Positions 1 to 6,370 of a stretch of DNA of 8,813 nucleotides are shown one piece after another. The notes under the pieces were generated by a model that was not told the origin of the DNA, did not search any database, and was given only the letters and a program-made list of their open reading frames with translations. How positions within the stretch are numbered: the first letter of the stretch is position 1; each line of letters opens with the position of its first letter. The translations under genes and the position numbers were made by a program. This stretch comes from an uncultured Collinsella sp. (GTDB lineage: Bacteria; Actinomycetota; Coriobacteriia; Coriobacteriales; Coriobacteriaceae): the NCBI GenBank assembly GCA_900549535.1, contig UROR01000084.1, positions 1 to 8,813 on the forward strand, given 5' to 3'.

Positions 1-945
1 AAGCCCGATCGTATTGTCGTCGCCCTTGGCGGCAACGCCCTCGGCAACAACCCCGTTGAGCAGATCGAGGCCGTGAGCAACACCGCCCACGCCCTCCTCG
101 GCCTGATCGAGCAGGGCAACGAGATCATCATCACCCACGGCAACGGTCCGCAGGTCGGCATGATCCAGAACGCCTTCGCCGCCGCCCACGACGCCATCGG
201 CACCCCCGAGATGCCGCTGCCCGAGTGCGGCGCCATGTCCCAGGGCTACATCGGCTATCACCTGCAGCAGGGCATCGGCCGCGAGATGCACAAGCGCTAT
301 AAGCGTTGGCACGCCGCCACCGTCGTCACCCAGATCGAGTGCGACCCGGATGATCCCGCGTTCAAGAACCCGACCAAGCCGATCGGCCCCTTCTACACCG
401 AGGAGCAGGCCAAGGAGTTCATGGCCGAGGACCCCTCCAAGGTCTTCGTCGAGGATTCCGGCCGCGGCTGGCGTCGCGTCGTCGCCTCCCCCGATCCCAA
501 GAAGATCGTCGAGGCTGACTCCATCCTCAACCTGCTCGACAACGAGTTCATCGTCATCGCCTGCGGTGGCGGCGGCATCCCCGTCGTCCGCGACTACGAG
601 AACAAGGGCTGCTACAGGGGCGTTCCCGCCGTCATCGACAAGGACCTGGGCGGCGAGCTGCTGGCCGAGGACTGCGACGCCGACGTTCTGTTCCTGCTGA
701 CCGCCGTTGAGCATGTCGCCATCAACTTTGGCAAGCCCAACCAGGAGGAGCTCGAGGACATCACCGCCGACGAGGCCGAGCGCCTGGCCGACGAGGGCCA
801 GTTCGGCAAGGGTTCCATGGAGCCCAAGGTCCGCGCCGCCATCAAGTTCGCCCGTTCCCGCAAGGGCCGCACCTGCATCATCGGCGCCCTGGACAAGGCC
901 GCCGAGACCATGGCCGGCCTCTCCGGTACCCGCATCCACGAGTAG
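1..945 (+). CDS. arcC: Carbamate kinase ArcC, main part (residues 7-320; start lies at 8719 across the circular junction)
   Basis: Last enzyme of the ADI pathway: it transfers phosphate from carbamoyl phosphate to ADP, giving ATP, in the cytoplasm. The frame is open from base 1 (KPDRIVVALGGNAL) and ends with TAG at 943-945. Joined to the six codons at 8719-8736 it gives 320 residues, the normal family length. Amino-acid-kinase-fold motifs, numbered on the joined protein, are the glycine loop VALGGNAL (13-20), THGNGPQVGM (51-60), MSQGYIGYHLQQ (85-96), TKPIGPF (131-137), GRGWRRVVASP (160-170), ACGGGGIP (193-200), VIDKDLGGELLA (217-228) and GQFGKGSMEPK (272-282). The GTG at 73 is not the start, since it would delete the glycine loop. 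Codon use differs from the other arc genes: almost every third position is C or G. Two hairpins follow, the second a likely terminator. Family assignment is very secure. Confidence 0.97.
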   Translation, partial: KPDRIVVALGGNALGNNPVEQIEAVSNTAHALLGLIEQGNEIIITHGNGPQVGMIQNAFAAAHDAIGTPEMPLPECGAMSQGYIGYHLQQGIGREMHKRYKRWHAATVVTQIECDPDDPAFKNPTKPIGPFYTEEQAKEFMAEDPSKVFVEDSGRGWRRVVASPDPKKIVEADSILNLLDNEFIVIACGGGGIPVVRDYENKGCYRGVPAVIDKDLGGELLAEDCDADVLFLLTAVEHVAINFGKPNQEELEDITADEAERLADEGQFGKGSMEPKVRAAIKFARSRKGRTCIIGALDKAAETMAGLSGTRIHE

Positions 946-967
946 CCTCTGCTCCATTGCCTCTCTC

Positions 968-991
968 GTGGGCGCCGGGCAAGGCGCCCGC
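968..991 (+). terminator. Short GC hairpin just after arcC
   Basis: GGGCGCC (970-976) pairs with GGCGCCC (983-989) around a 6-nt loop; G968-C991 and a T969-G990 wobble extend the stem. It lies 23 nt after the arcC stop and has no T-run behind it. It is more likely a 3'-end stabiliser, or an accessory to the terminator at 1011-1040, than a terminator by itself. Confidence 0.45.
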
Positions 992-1010
992 AAACTAGCC
1001 TCTCTTCATG

Positions 1011-1047
1011 AGCCCCGCAGTCCGCTCCGACTGCGGGGCTTTTGCTC
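1011..1047 (+). terminator. Probable intrinsic terminator of the arcDABC operon
   Basis: AGCCCCGCAGTC (1011-1022) and GACTGCGGGGCT (1029-1040) form a perfect 12-bp stem with a 6-nt loop, followed by a weak T-tract (TTT at 1041-1043, then GCTC). It sits 65 nt after the arcC stop and right before the insertion sequence, whose inverted repeat starts at 1049. The stem would also form in transcripts arriving on the minus strand, but those lack a U-tract. Confidence 0.7.
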
Positions 1048-1048
1048 A

Positions 1049-1062
1049 TATGACCCAATCCG
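1049..1062 (+). repeat. IS inverted repeat, transposase-downstream side
   Basis: TATGACCCAATCCG is an exact 14-bp reverse complement of 2557-2570. Similarity stops abruptly outside the repeat (GCTCA here against GTGTC at the other side), which places the element boundary within a few bases of 1049. Confidence 0.85.
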
Positions 1063-1324
1063 CTGTCAAGAGCCACAATGGCCCCGCCGACCGCTTGCAA
1101 TCGGTCGGCGGGGCTTGCCGTTAACCCGTCCCGGTCCGCCCCCGGCATGTCATCGACGCCTTCGGCTCAGTCTCATATCCGCGGATACCGTTCTGTCGGC
1201 CCGCACTCCATTCCTTCGGCGGGGTTCCCCAAGTCTGTCGAGGCGCATGCGGAGGGCTCCGCGCGCACAGCGAAATAGGGGGTGTCCCCGAAGGCCGCCC
1301 GGCTCGCCGGGACGGGGGCTATGT
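1063..1324 (-). ncRNA. Candidate guide (bridge/seek) RNA tract of the IS1111-group element
   Basis: These 262 bases between the transposase stop and the inverted repeat hold no credible gene but much pairing potential. Seen features are a perfect 13-bp hairpin (1081-1114), a perfect 12-bp palindrome TATCCGCGGATA (1176-1187), and a bulged long-range stem pairing 1213-1222 with 1286-1294 around a loop of about 60 nt. A second copy of CCTTCGGC (1159-1166) could compete for that pairing. In IS1111-group elements the RNA that chooses the target and recognises the donor is encoded downstream of the transposase, which is this position. The RNA ends and loops are inferred from family knowledge and were not folded computationally. 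Confidence 0.5.
1081..1114 (-). other. Perfect 13-bp hairpin inside the IS non-coding end
   Basis: GCCCCGCCGACCG (1081-1093) pairs with CGGTCGGCGGGGC (1102-1114) around an 8-nt loop. It lies 18 nt inside the inverted repeat. It could be the 3' structural stem of the guide RNA, a transcription barrier, or a transposase-recognition hairpin. It shares GCGGGGCTT (1108-1116) with the arcC terminator (1033-1041). Confidence 0.6.
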
Positions 1325-2446
1325 CTATTCCGCGCCCTCCCGGCACATCATGCCGAGGGCCCAGAGCCACCTCACGAGCTCGGCCGCGGTGGCCGCGTTG
1401 GCCTTCGCCGCGGGCATGCCGCGGGCGAGCATCTCCTCGCGCCGCCGCAGGAGCCGCTCGGACCCCTTCCTCCCGTGCACCCTTATCTCGAGGGGCACGC
1501 CCGTGTCCCTTGGCATGAGCTTCGGCTGGTGCCGTGCCGCGGCGTAGCACCATGAACCCTCAACGGCCAGCTTCCTCACGAGCGCGTTGCCCGCACCGCT
1601 GATGCCTCCGAGCCGCACGGAGTCGCCACTCGACCTCTGACTCGGCGCGAGGCCGAAATAGGCCGTGACCTGCCTTCCGGAACGGAACCTCGTGAAGTCG
1701 CCGACCTCGGCCGAGAAGGCCGCGGCCAGCGCGAAGGCGCAGCCCTTGATCGACTGGAGGGCGGCCACCTCCGCGGCGATCGGGCTGGCATCCACGGCGG
1801 CCCTGTACTCGGAGAGCAGGTCCGCCCGGGCCTCCGCCGCGGCCTCGACCTCGTTCCTCAGGGCGGCGAGCGTCCGAACCCCGCCATCGTCCTCCGGCCT
1901 GACCTTGTCGAGCCACCTCAGGAAGTCGTAGGTCCAGTACTTCCTCGGGTTGCCGGCGGGCGTGGTGCCGCCGTAGACGAACCCCCGCTTTGCGAGGAAG
2001 GCGAGCAGCCGCTGCTTGGCGGTCGCCAGGCGCGCGGTCGCCCCGCCGTAGGCGCCGGCGAGGTCCCTGATGCCTTCGACCTCGGGGGAGGGGACCCATG
2101 CGGGGGAGATGTCGTGGGCGAGTATCGCCTTGGCCATCCTGGCGGCGTCGTTCCTGTCGTTCTTGGAGGCCGAGTCGGCGGCCGACCTGGGGATCTTCGA
2201 GACCGCGGCGACGACGCACTCGATGCCGAGCCCGGCGAGCTCCCGCTGCGGGGCGAAGCCGAGGTAGCCGCTCTCGTAGGCCGCGAGCGACGGCCCGGGG
2301 AACCCATCCATCCACCCGGCGATCTCGCCCCAGGGGTTGCCGGGGAACCTCCTCGTCACGGCCTCGCCGGTGTCCGCGTCGAGGGCGCAGACGGTGGTCG
2401 ACCTCAGGTGGACGTCCATCCCGAACGCGGTAGAATACTTTGGCAT
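1325..2446 (-). CDS. IS110-family (IS1111 group) DEDD transposase
   Basis: RNA-guided DEDD recombinase of 373 residues, within the family's usual size. The N-terminal RuvC-like domain (about 1-155) shows the four acidic residues: D11 in FGMDVH, E58 in AYESGYLGF, and D97 and D100 in KNDRNDAARMAKAI. A helical linker rich in Ala, Glu and Arg follows (about 190-225). The C-terminal Transposase_20-type domain (about 226-300) has LQSIKGC, FRSGRQVTAYFGLAP and SSGDSVRLGGISGAGNALVRK; Ser273 in the SG motif is the likely nucleophilic serine. The ATG at 2446 has GGGAGG upstream at 5-nt spacing, partly within a small GGGA/TCCC hairpin that could damp translation. The gene is intact and very GC-rich compared with arcA and arcD, fitting acquired DNA. 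Family is secure; the IS1111 group rests on repeats and layout. Confidence 0.93.
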   Translation of the reverse strand: MPKYSTAFGMDVHLRSTTVCALDADTGEAVTRRFPGNPWGEIAGWMDGFPGPSLAAYESGYLGFAPQRELAGLGIECVVAAVSKIPRSAADSASKNDRNDAARMAKAILAHDISPAWVPSPEVEGIRDLAGAYGGATARLATAKQRLLAFLAKRGFVYGGTTPAGNPRKYWTYDFLRWLDKVRPEDDGGVRTLAALRNEVEAAAEARADLLSEYRAAVDASPIAAEVAALQSIKGCAFALAAAFSAEVGDFTRFRSGRQVTAYFGLAPSQRSSGDSVRLGGISGAGNALVRKLAVEGSWCYAAARHQPKLMPRDTGVPLEIRVHGRKGSERLLRRREEMLARGMPAAKANAATAAELVRWLWALGMMCREGAE

Positions 2447-2507
2447 GGGAGCCTCCCAACCTCGTTGCGGCGCGGCTGCGCCTATGGCACTTCAACATCA
2501 TTGTCGC

Positions 2508-2550
2508 AGCCCCGACCCGCGGTCACGAGCGGGGGCTCCTATCTTTTTAG
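2508..2550 (+). terminator. Rightward terminator-like hairpin in the IS end
   Basis: AGCCCCG (2508-2514) pairs with CGGGGGCT (2530-2537, one bulged G), and a T5 run follows at 2544-2548. On the plus strand this resembles an intrinsic terminator opposing the transposase gene, and would stop rightward transcription crossing the IS from entering the convergent regulator/arcA1 unit. Read leftward, the stem lies in the transposase leader and may shield it from outside transcripts. Confidence 0.5.
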
Positions 2551-2556
2551 TGCCCT

Positions 2557-2570
2557 CGGATTGGGTCATA
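2557..2570 (+). repeat. IS inverted repeat, transposase-upstream side
   Basis: CGGATTGGGTCATA is the exact 14-bp partner of the repeat at 1049-1062. It lies about 110 bp upstream of the transposase start codon and marks the outer edge of the IS on the regulator side. Confidence 0.85.
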
Positions 2571-2580
2571 GTGTCTGTTC

Positions 2581-2677
2581 ACCTAGTCATTGGGGACGTT
2601 CTTAAACGACTAGCCAAAAGGGACGCTCTTGCCGCGGGCAAGCACGGCACTTGGGGATTTACGACTAAGAGGCTAGT
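2581..2677 (+). repeat. Repeat-rich scrap between the IS and the regulator (possible REP or mobile-element remnant)
   Basis: This stretch of about 95 bases holds nested repeats: CTAGTC (2583-2588) facing GACTAG (2608-2613); GGGACGTTCTT (2593-2603) repeated as GGGACGCTCTT (2620-2630); TTGGGGA at 2590 and 2651, each followed by ACGACTA; and a perfect CTTGCC/GGCAAG hairpin (2628-2642). From memory, GGGGACGTTCTT-type motifs recur beside REP-associated Y1 transposases in many bacteria, but no such gene is here. On the minus strand the hairpin followed by TTTT (2616-2619) could also serve as the terminator of the regulator/arcA1 unit. Confidence 0.4.
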
Positions 2678-3329
2678 ACGTCAGATCGTGAGTTGCCTGA
2701 AACCAAACGACGACACCTAAGATACGAAGGCGACGCCTGTCCAGAGTGAAGTCGGGTTCTTCTGTCAAATAGGAATACGTTGACAGTGCAATCGTGTTCC
2801 CTCGGATTTCATATCGCCGAATAACTATGGCCGATGCGTCTACCATGGCAACGACGGTGCATCCGTTCCACGGTTTAGCGACAGGATCGACCAGCAGAAC
2901 GCAGCTTTGCGGATAGCAGCGTGACATGCTGCTGTTGTTCATCTGAACTAGAAAGCCTCCCGGGTGCCTTTCGAGAACGGGTCCTGGAACGAAGGTATGC
3001 CCATTTTTCTTAAGGCTAAAGCCACCGTTGCAGCGTACGATTTTATAGATTCCGCATTCTTCGTTTTGGGCCACGGTCGGGCTTTTCTCAGGCCGCGAGC
3101 TTAAGCTGGCAGAGGCAAGGCCGCTATTACTTGCGGCGAGCTCATCAAACGTTACATCAAAAAGCTCGGTCAGCTTATCGAGAGTTGACACCTTGACGGC
3201 GGTGTGTCCACGTTCCCAACGACATACCGTTTCTTTGGTAACGCCGAGCATGTCGGCAAATTGCTGCTGCGTCAAGCCTTCGCGAGTTCTAAGGCATTTA
3301 ATGTTATCCCCTTGGGCCATGTTATTCAT
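2673..3329 (-). CDS. XRE-family regulator with a LexA/cI-like (S24-type) C-terminal domain
   Basis: Likely DNA-binding regulator of the ADI genes (inferred from position), 218 residues from this start. Residues 9-64 are an HTH_3 domain (LRTREGLTQQQFADMLGVTKETVCRWERG). A Ser/Pro-rich linker leads to an S24-like fold at about 108-210. There, NSSM aligns with the usual GDSM and keeps the serine (Ser134), YPQSCVLLVDP matches the following strand, and IRRY stands where the catalytic lysine is expected (Arg171), so self-cleavage may be lost. The ATG at 3329 overlaps the arcA1 stop (ATGAATAA), implying translational coupling. A second ATG at 3320, one base past that stop, is equally plausible; the longer ORF to 3368 begins inside the conserved arcA1 C-terminus and is less likely. 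It may act on the paired operators at 4691-4737. Confidence 0.82.
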   Translation of the reverse strand: MNNMAQGDNIKCLRTREGLTQQQFADMLGVTKETVCRWERGHTAVKVSTLDKLTELFDVTFDELAASNSGLASASLSSRPEKSPTVAQNEECGIYKIVRCNGGFSLKKNGHTFVPGPVLERHPGGFLVQMNNSSMSRCYPQSCVLLVDPVAKPWNGCTVVAMVDASAIVIRRYEIRGNTIALSTYSYLTEEPDFTLDRRRLRILGVVVWFQATHDLTY

Positions 3330-4569
3330 CACGCCTAAGTGGCAAGCACAAACAGTTGGGCCCGCCAAAGCCGTTCGTCAGCTCGTGTATGGAAATGGGG
3401 ACAAGATCGATTCCAGCCTGTTCAAGAGCAGCGTTCGTCGCTTGATTCTCTTCATAGACACAGACTTTACCCGGTCGGAGGCACAGCACACTGGCTGCGT
3501 TATTCGTGCACTCTTTTTCTGCCAAATTGGGATTAGATCCACCGCAGGGAATAAAACGAAGCTCGGATATGCCGAGCGCGGCGGCCAGTGCCTCCTTGAC
3601 TCCTTTTTCGACGGCGTGAATCTGGCAGAGATTCTCCGCTCGATTTCGCGTAATCTGATAAGAGCGAGATTCCGCGAGTAGCTGGGGGTCGACTACAAAA
3701 GTATCGTAGTCGACCCGGCTTAGGTACGTATCAAGATGGATACACAGGCTCCGTTCGGGTACCTCAATTGCCCATACGGCGTCGATGCTCGAGTCGGGGT
3801 TCCACAGGAGGGTACGAGCGAGCATATCAATGGCTGCAGATTCGGTTCTCCGAGAGATGCCGACTGCGACATTATGAGCATCAAGATTGATGATATCGCC
3901 CCCTTCAATATGGAAGGTGGAATCGTGACGATAAAACGAGGGCGTGTCCTTGAAATTGGGATGGTATTTAAAAATCGTTTGGTAGAGCGCCACTTCGCGA
4001 TTGCGCTCGGGCCAATACATGTGGTTGAAGGAGATGCCGGAGCCGATGGTGCTTACCGGGTCGCGCACGAACCACATGGTGTTTAATGGACTTACGAGCA
4101 GCTCGTCAGGGGCATAGGCCTCGCCGGTTAATTCGGCGAGTCTGTCCCCGCCGTCGAAGCAGTATGTAACTTGCCCGTGGCGGATGCCGCCAATCGATGC
4201 CGAGACGAGCTCCTGCGCCGATCGGGTGTGTTCAAGATGCTCGCGGACTGCTTGCTGCAACTCGGCGCCAATCGCGCCGCATTCATCGACAAAGGAATCG
4301 ACAAAAGATGCTCGAGCTTCGGGGCATGAGTCAAGCGCTTCTATAAGAAGTTGGTCGAGATACAGAACCTCTACGCCTTCATGCTCGAGCACTGAGGTAT
4401 AGGCATCACACTCAGCTAGGGCTCTATCCAAGTCAAATAGGCTGCTCGATGGTCTTAGGCTAAAAACTTGGCCAAAATGGCCTTCGGGATAGTTTTGGGT
4501 TTCGATACCGGGTCGATATAAAAGGGCCTGTTTAAGCTTACCGATTTCGCTGGTGACATGAATTGGCAT
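3322..4569 (-). CDS. arcA: Arginine deiminase ArcA1 (intact, divergent copy)
   Basis: Hydrolyses arginine to citrulline and ammonia in the cytoplasm, the first ADI step. It has 415 residues, a full family length, starting MPIHVTSEIGKLKQALLYRPG; the ORF runs 13 codons further upstream, but the family begins here. All catalytic residues are visible: D170 (WFVRDP), E222 (HIEGGD), H278 and D280 (HLDT) and the nucleophile C406 (GFGGPNC), close to the Pseudomonas enzyme numbering. Other hallmarks are ISRRTESAAIDMLA, CGGSNP and PGKVCVYEENQATN. It is transcribed away from arcD with the regulator overlapping its 3' end. It is clearly diverged from arcA2, so it is not a recent tandem copy. Because arcA2 has two premature stops, this may be the only functional deiminase on the circle. 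Confidence 0.95.
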   Translation of the reverse strand: MPIHVTSEIGKLKQALLYRPGIETQNYPEGHFGQVFSLRPSSSLFDLDRALAECDAYTSVLEHEGVEVLYLDQLLIEALDSCPEARASFVDSFVDECGAIGAELQQAVREHLEHTRSAQELVSASIGGIRHGQVTYCFDGGDRLAELTGEAYAPDELLVSPLNTMWFVRDPVSTIGSGISFNHMYWPERNREVALYQTIFKYHPNFKDTPSFYRHDSTFHIEGGDIINLDAHNVAVGISRRTESAAIDMLARTLLWNPDSSIDAVWAIEVPERSLCIHLDTYLSRVDYDTFVVDPQLLAESRSYQITRNRAENLCQIHAVEKGVKEALAAALGISELRFIPCGGSNPNLAEKECTNNAASVLCLRPGKVCVYEENQATNAALEQAGIDLVPISIHELTNGFGGPNCLCLPLRRDE

Positions 4570-4690
4570 TAGAACGCTCGCTTTAATTCGGATGATGACT
4601 GATGTCAATTATCGTTCTGCTGGGAGAAGTTTAAGTGAGTATGTTGTGGGTATCGGTGGACGGCTTAAGCTCTTGATTGAAAGTCACCAA

Positions 4691-4707
4691 TTGATAAAAA
4701 ATATCAA
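4691..4707. promoter_or_regulatory. Candidate operator O1 (17-bp palindrome)
   Basis: TTGATAAAAAATATCAA has TTGAT and ATCAA half-sites 7 bp apart. The symmetry extends outward to AATTGATA (4689-4696) facing TATCAATT (4702-4709). Start-to-start distance to the second site is exactly 30 bp. Its centre lies about 73 bp before the predicted arcD transcription start. Confidence 0.6.
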
Positions 4708-4720
4708 TTTAGTTCGATAA

Positions 4721-4737
4721 TTGAGTTTATATATCAA
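4721..4737. promoter_or_regulatory. Candidate operator O2 (17-bp near-palindrome)
   Basis: TTGAGTTTATATATCAA matches O1 in half-sites (one mismatch, G for T) and in the 7-bp spacer. Its centre is about 43 bp before the predicted arcD start, near the class II activator position. TAGTT (4710-4714) and AACTA (4736-4740) add a partly overlapping outer symmetry. Confidence 0.55.
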
Positions 4738-4865
4738 CTAAAGCCCGTCTGCCTTTTAATACTATCCATTCGCATAAATATCTAATGTCAACTGGCGTGA
4801 AAACCGAATAATAAGGTTGCCGGCGAAAAGCTCGTATCGAAAACCTGCAAACTAAAGGAGGCATA

Positions 4866-6302
4866 ATGGCCGAAGTGCAAAAGAAACGTGGGCTACGAAT
4901 TCCGCACGTCTACACCATTATCTTCATTCTCATGGTGTTGACCGCAGCTCTTACGTGGATCGTTCCCTCCGGCTCGTTTGAGAGGCAGGAGCTCAACGGA
5001 CGCGAGGTCACTGTTGCTGGAACATATGAGTCCGTTGAAAAGGTTTATGCGGACGAAGACGGCGCTGAGGTTGACCTGAAGCAAGGCCTGTTCGATGTGC
5101 TCGAGGCTCCTGCGGTGGGAATTCAGCAGGCAGTTGAGGTCGTTGCCTTTATTCTGATTGTCGGCGGATCCTTTCAGGTCATTACTGCCACTGGAGCTAT
5201 CACCAGCGGCGTGGCGCGCATCGTTAAGAAGTTCAAGAGTAAAGACATCCTGATTATTCCGATTTTGATGGCGGTTTTTGCGCTGGGCGGTAGCACGTTC
5301 GGCATGGCGGAGGAGACCCTTCCATTTTTTGCCATCTTGCTGCCGATTGTTATGGCTATGGGATATGACTCCATTACGGCCTTTATGATCGTGTTCGTTG
5401 GCGCCCGTATTGGCTATATCGCATCGACGGTCAACCCCTTCAATGTTTTGATTGCTCAGGGAATTCTGAATATCCAGGGTAATCCCCAGCTCTGGCTTCG
5501 CGTTGTTGCCCTTGTTGTGCTGACCGCCATCGCTATTGCCTGGGTCGTGTTGTACGCTCGAAGGGTGAAGAAGAACCCCGAGTCCTCGATTGCTTACGCT
5601 GATGATATCGAGAAGCGCAAAGAGCATGCATCAAATGACGAGCTGCTCGAAGCCGATTTCACCGGGCGCCAGAAGGCCGTAATCATCGTATTCGTGCTTG
5701 GAATCGTCGCCATTGTCTGGGGTCTTGTCACCCAGGGCTGGTATATGAACGAGATCTCTGCAGTCTTTATGGCTATGGCGCTTCTGTCTGGCATCGTATC
5801 GGGCATGAGCGAGAAGGAGATTGCTACAGAGTTTGTTAAGGGTTTGGGCGACTTTGTTTTCTCTGCGGTCGTGGTCGGTCTTGCTCGAGGCATTTTGGTT
5901 ATCGCCAACGATGGCTTGATTATCGATACGGTCCTAAACGCTCTTGCGACTGGCCTTGCCGGAATCCCCCCTGTTCTCTTTACCAGCATTTTGTATGCCG
6001 TTGACAACTTGCTTTCGATTCTGGTTCCCAGCTCTTCGGGCATCGCGGCGCTCACCATCCCCATCTTTGGGCCTCTGGTTGAGCTCATGGGGCTAAATCC
6101 AGAAGCTGCGGTTACTGGCCTTTCGATGGGATCTGCAGCGATGTCGCTGATTTCCCCCACCAGCGCAATGCTTGTCGCCGGTCTTGGTGTTTGCAAAATC
6201 TCTCTTGGCCAGTGGTGGCGAGTTTCCTGGAAGTTCTTCCTTGTGGTCAGTGCGGTCTGTCTCGTATTTACCGCGGTATCCGGTCTGCTTCCGATTGTCT
6301 AG
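4866..6302 (+). CDS. arcD: YfcC/DcuC-superfamily transporter, probable arginine/ornithine antiporter ArcD
   Basis: Integral membrane carrier of 478 residues, likely exchanging external arginine for ornithine so that the pathway needs no ion gradient for uptake. It belongs to the YfcC type of the C4-dicarboxylate anaerobic carrier superfamily, the kind used as ArcD by streptococci, not the APC type of Pseudomonas. Hydrophobic segments lie at about 14-34, 86-115, 128-145, 152-185, 207-230, 271-289, 296-313, 330-346, 351-400 and 455-475. Two half-repeats carry family motifs: GMAEETLPF (146-154) with ASTVNPFN (186-193), and LVPSSSG (386-392) with SPTSAM (430-435). A soluble charged loop covers 234-268. 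AAAGGAGG lies 4 nt before the ATG. It is first in the rightward operon; the stop is TAG. Arginine/ornithine specificity is inferred from its neighbours. Confidence 0.87.
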   Translation: MAEVQKKRGLRIPHVYTIIFILMVLTAALTWIVPSGSFERQELNGREVTVAGTYESVEKVYADEDGAEVDLKQGLFDVLEAPAVGIQQAVEVVAFILIVGGSFQVITATGAITSGVARIVKKFKSKDILIIPILMAVFALGGSTFGMAEETLPFFAILLPIVMAMGYDSITAFMIVFVGARIGYIASTVNPFNVLIAQGILNIQGNPQLWLRVVALVVLTAIAIAWVVLYARRVKKNPESSIAYADDIEKRKEHASNDELLEADFTGRQKAVIIVFVLGIVAIVWGLVTQGWYMNEISAVFMAMALLSGIVSGMSEKEIATEFVKGLGDFVFSAVVVGLARGILVIANDGLIIDTVLNALATGLAGIPPVLFTSILYAVDNLLSILVPSSSGIAALTIPIFGPLVELMGLNPEAAVTGLSMGSAAMSLISPTSAMLVAGLGVCKISLGQWWRVSWKFFLVVSAVCLVFTAVSGLLPIV

Positions 6303-6370
6303 CAAGCGAAAACGACAACTTTGAAAGCCGTTGCAATAACTATTGAGCTCTAATCCAGAAAGGAACGATG

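Larger units (their letters stand above)
1049..2570 (-). mobile_element. IS110-family insertion sequence, IS1111 group (about 1.52 kb between inverted repeats)
   Basis: A DEDD transposase gene on the minus strand is flanked by a perfect 14-bp inverted repeat: TATGACCCAATCCG at 1049-1062 and its complement at 2557-2570. Classical IS110 members lack inverted repeats, while the IS1111 group has short ones just inside the tips. A short region upstream of the gene (about 110 bp inside the repeat) and a long one downstream (about 260 bp) also fit IS1111, where the guide RNA is encoded after the transposase. The true tips may lie a few bases beyond the repeats. No target duplication is obvious, as usual in this family. 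The element sits between the arcC terminator and a repeat-rich scrap, so no arc gene is interrupted. Only one copy is present on the circle. Confidence 0.85.
4570..4865. promoter_or_regulatory. AT-rich divergent control region between arcA1 and arcD
   Basis: These 296 bases contain no gene and must hold promoters for both units. The centre (4687-4790) is much more AT-rich than the rest. It carries two 17-bp near-palindromes listed separately and a possible rightward -10, TACTAT (4760-4765), with no good -35 at the normal distance, suggesting activator dependence. On the minus strand TTGACA (4608-4603) is a perfect -35, but the -10 at 17 bp is poor (TAAAGC), so the arcA1 promoter is not assigned. 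AAAGGAGG (4854-4861) is the arcD ribosome site. Confidence 0.6.

Noticed and set aside
73..945. arcC starting at the GTG at 73
   Set aside because: The frame is open to base 1 and contains the essential N-terminal glycine loop; the real ATG with a strong ribosome site is at 8719.
707..1555. 282-residue plus-strand ORF running through the end of arcC, the terminator and the IS end
   Set aside because: Low-complexity Pro/Arg/Ser translation crossing a terminator and the IS boundary; not a credible gene.
1560..2501. 313-residue minus-strand ORF overlapping the transposase
   Set aside because: It is an alternative frame of very GC-rich DNA: Arg/Gly-rich and without domains, while the other frame has a complete DEDD transposase.
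4691..4737. FNR/ANR, ArcR or ArgR boxes upstream of the arc operon
   Set aside because: FNR-type sites need TTGAT and ATCAA 4 bp apart and ArcR/CRP-type TGTGA-N6-TCACA; here the spacer is 7 in both sites. No TGAAT/ATTCA-style ARG box is seen.
4893..5627. 244-residue minus-strand ORF opposite arcD
   Set aside because: Asn/His/Ser-rich translation typical of the antisense of a membrane protein gene; no motif or start signal.
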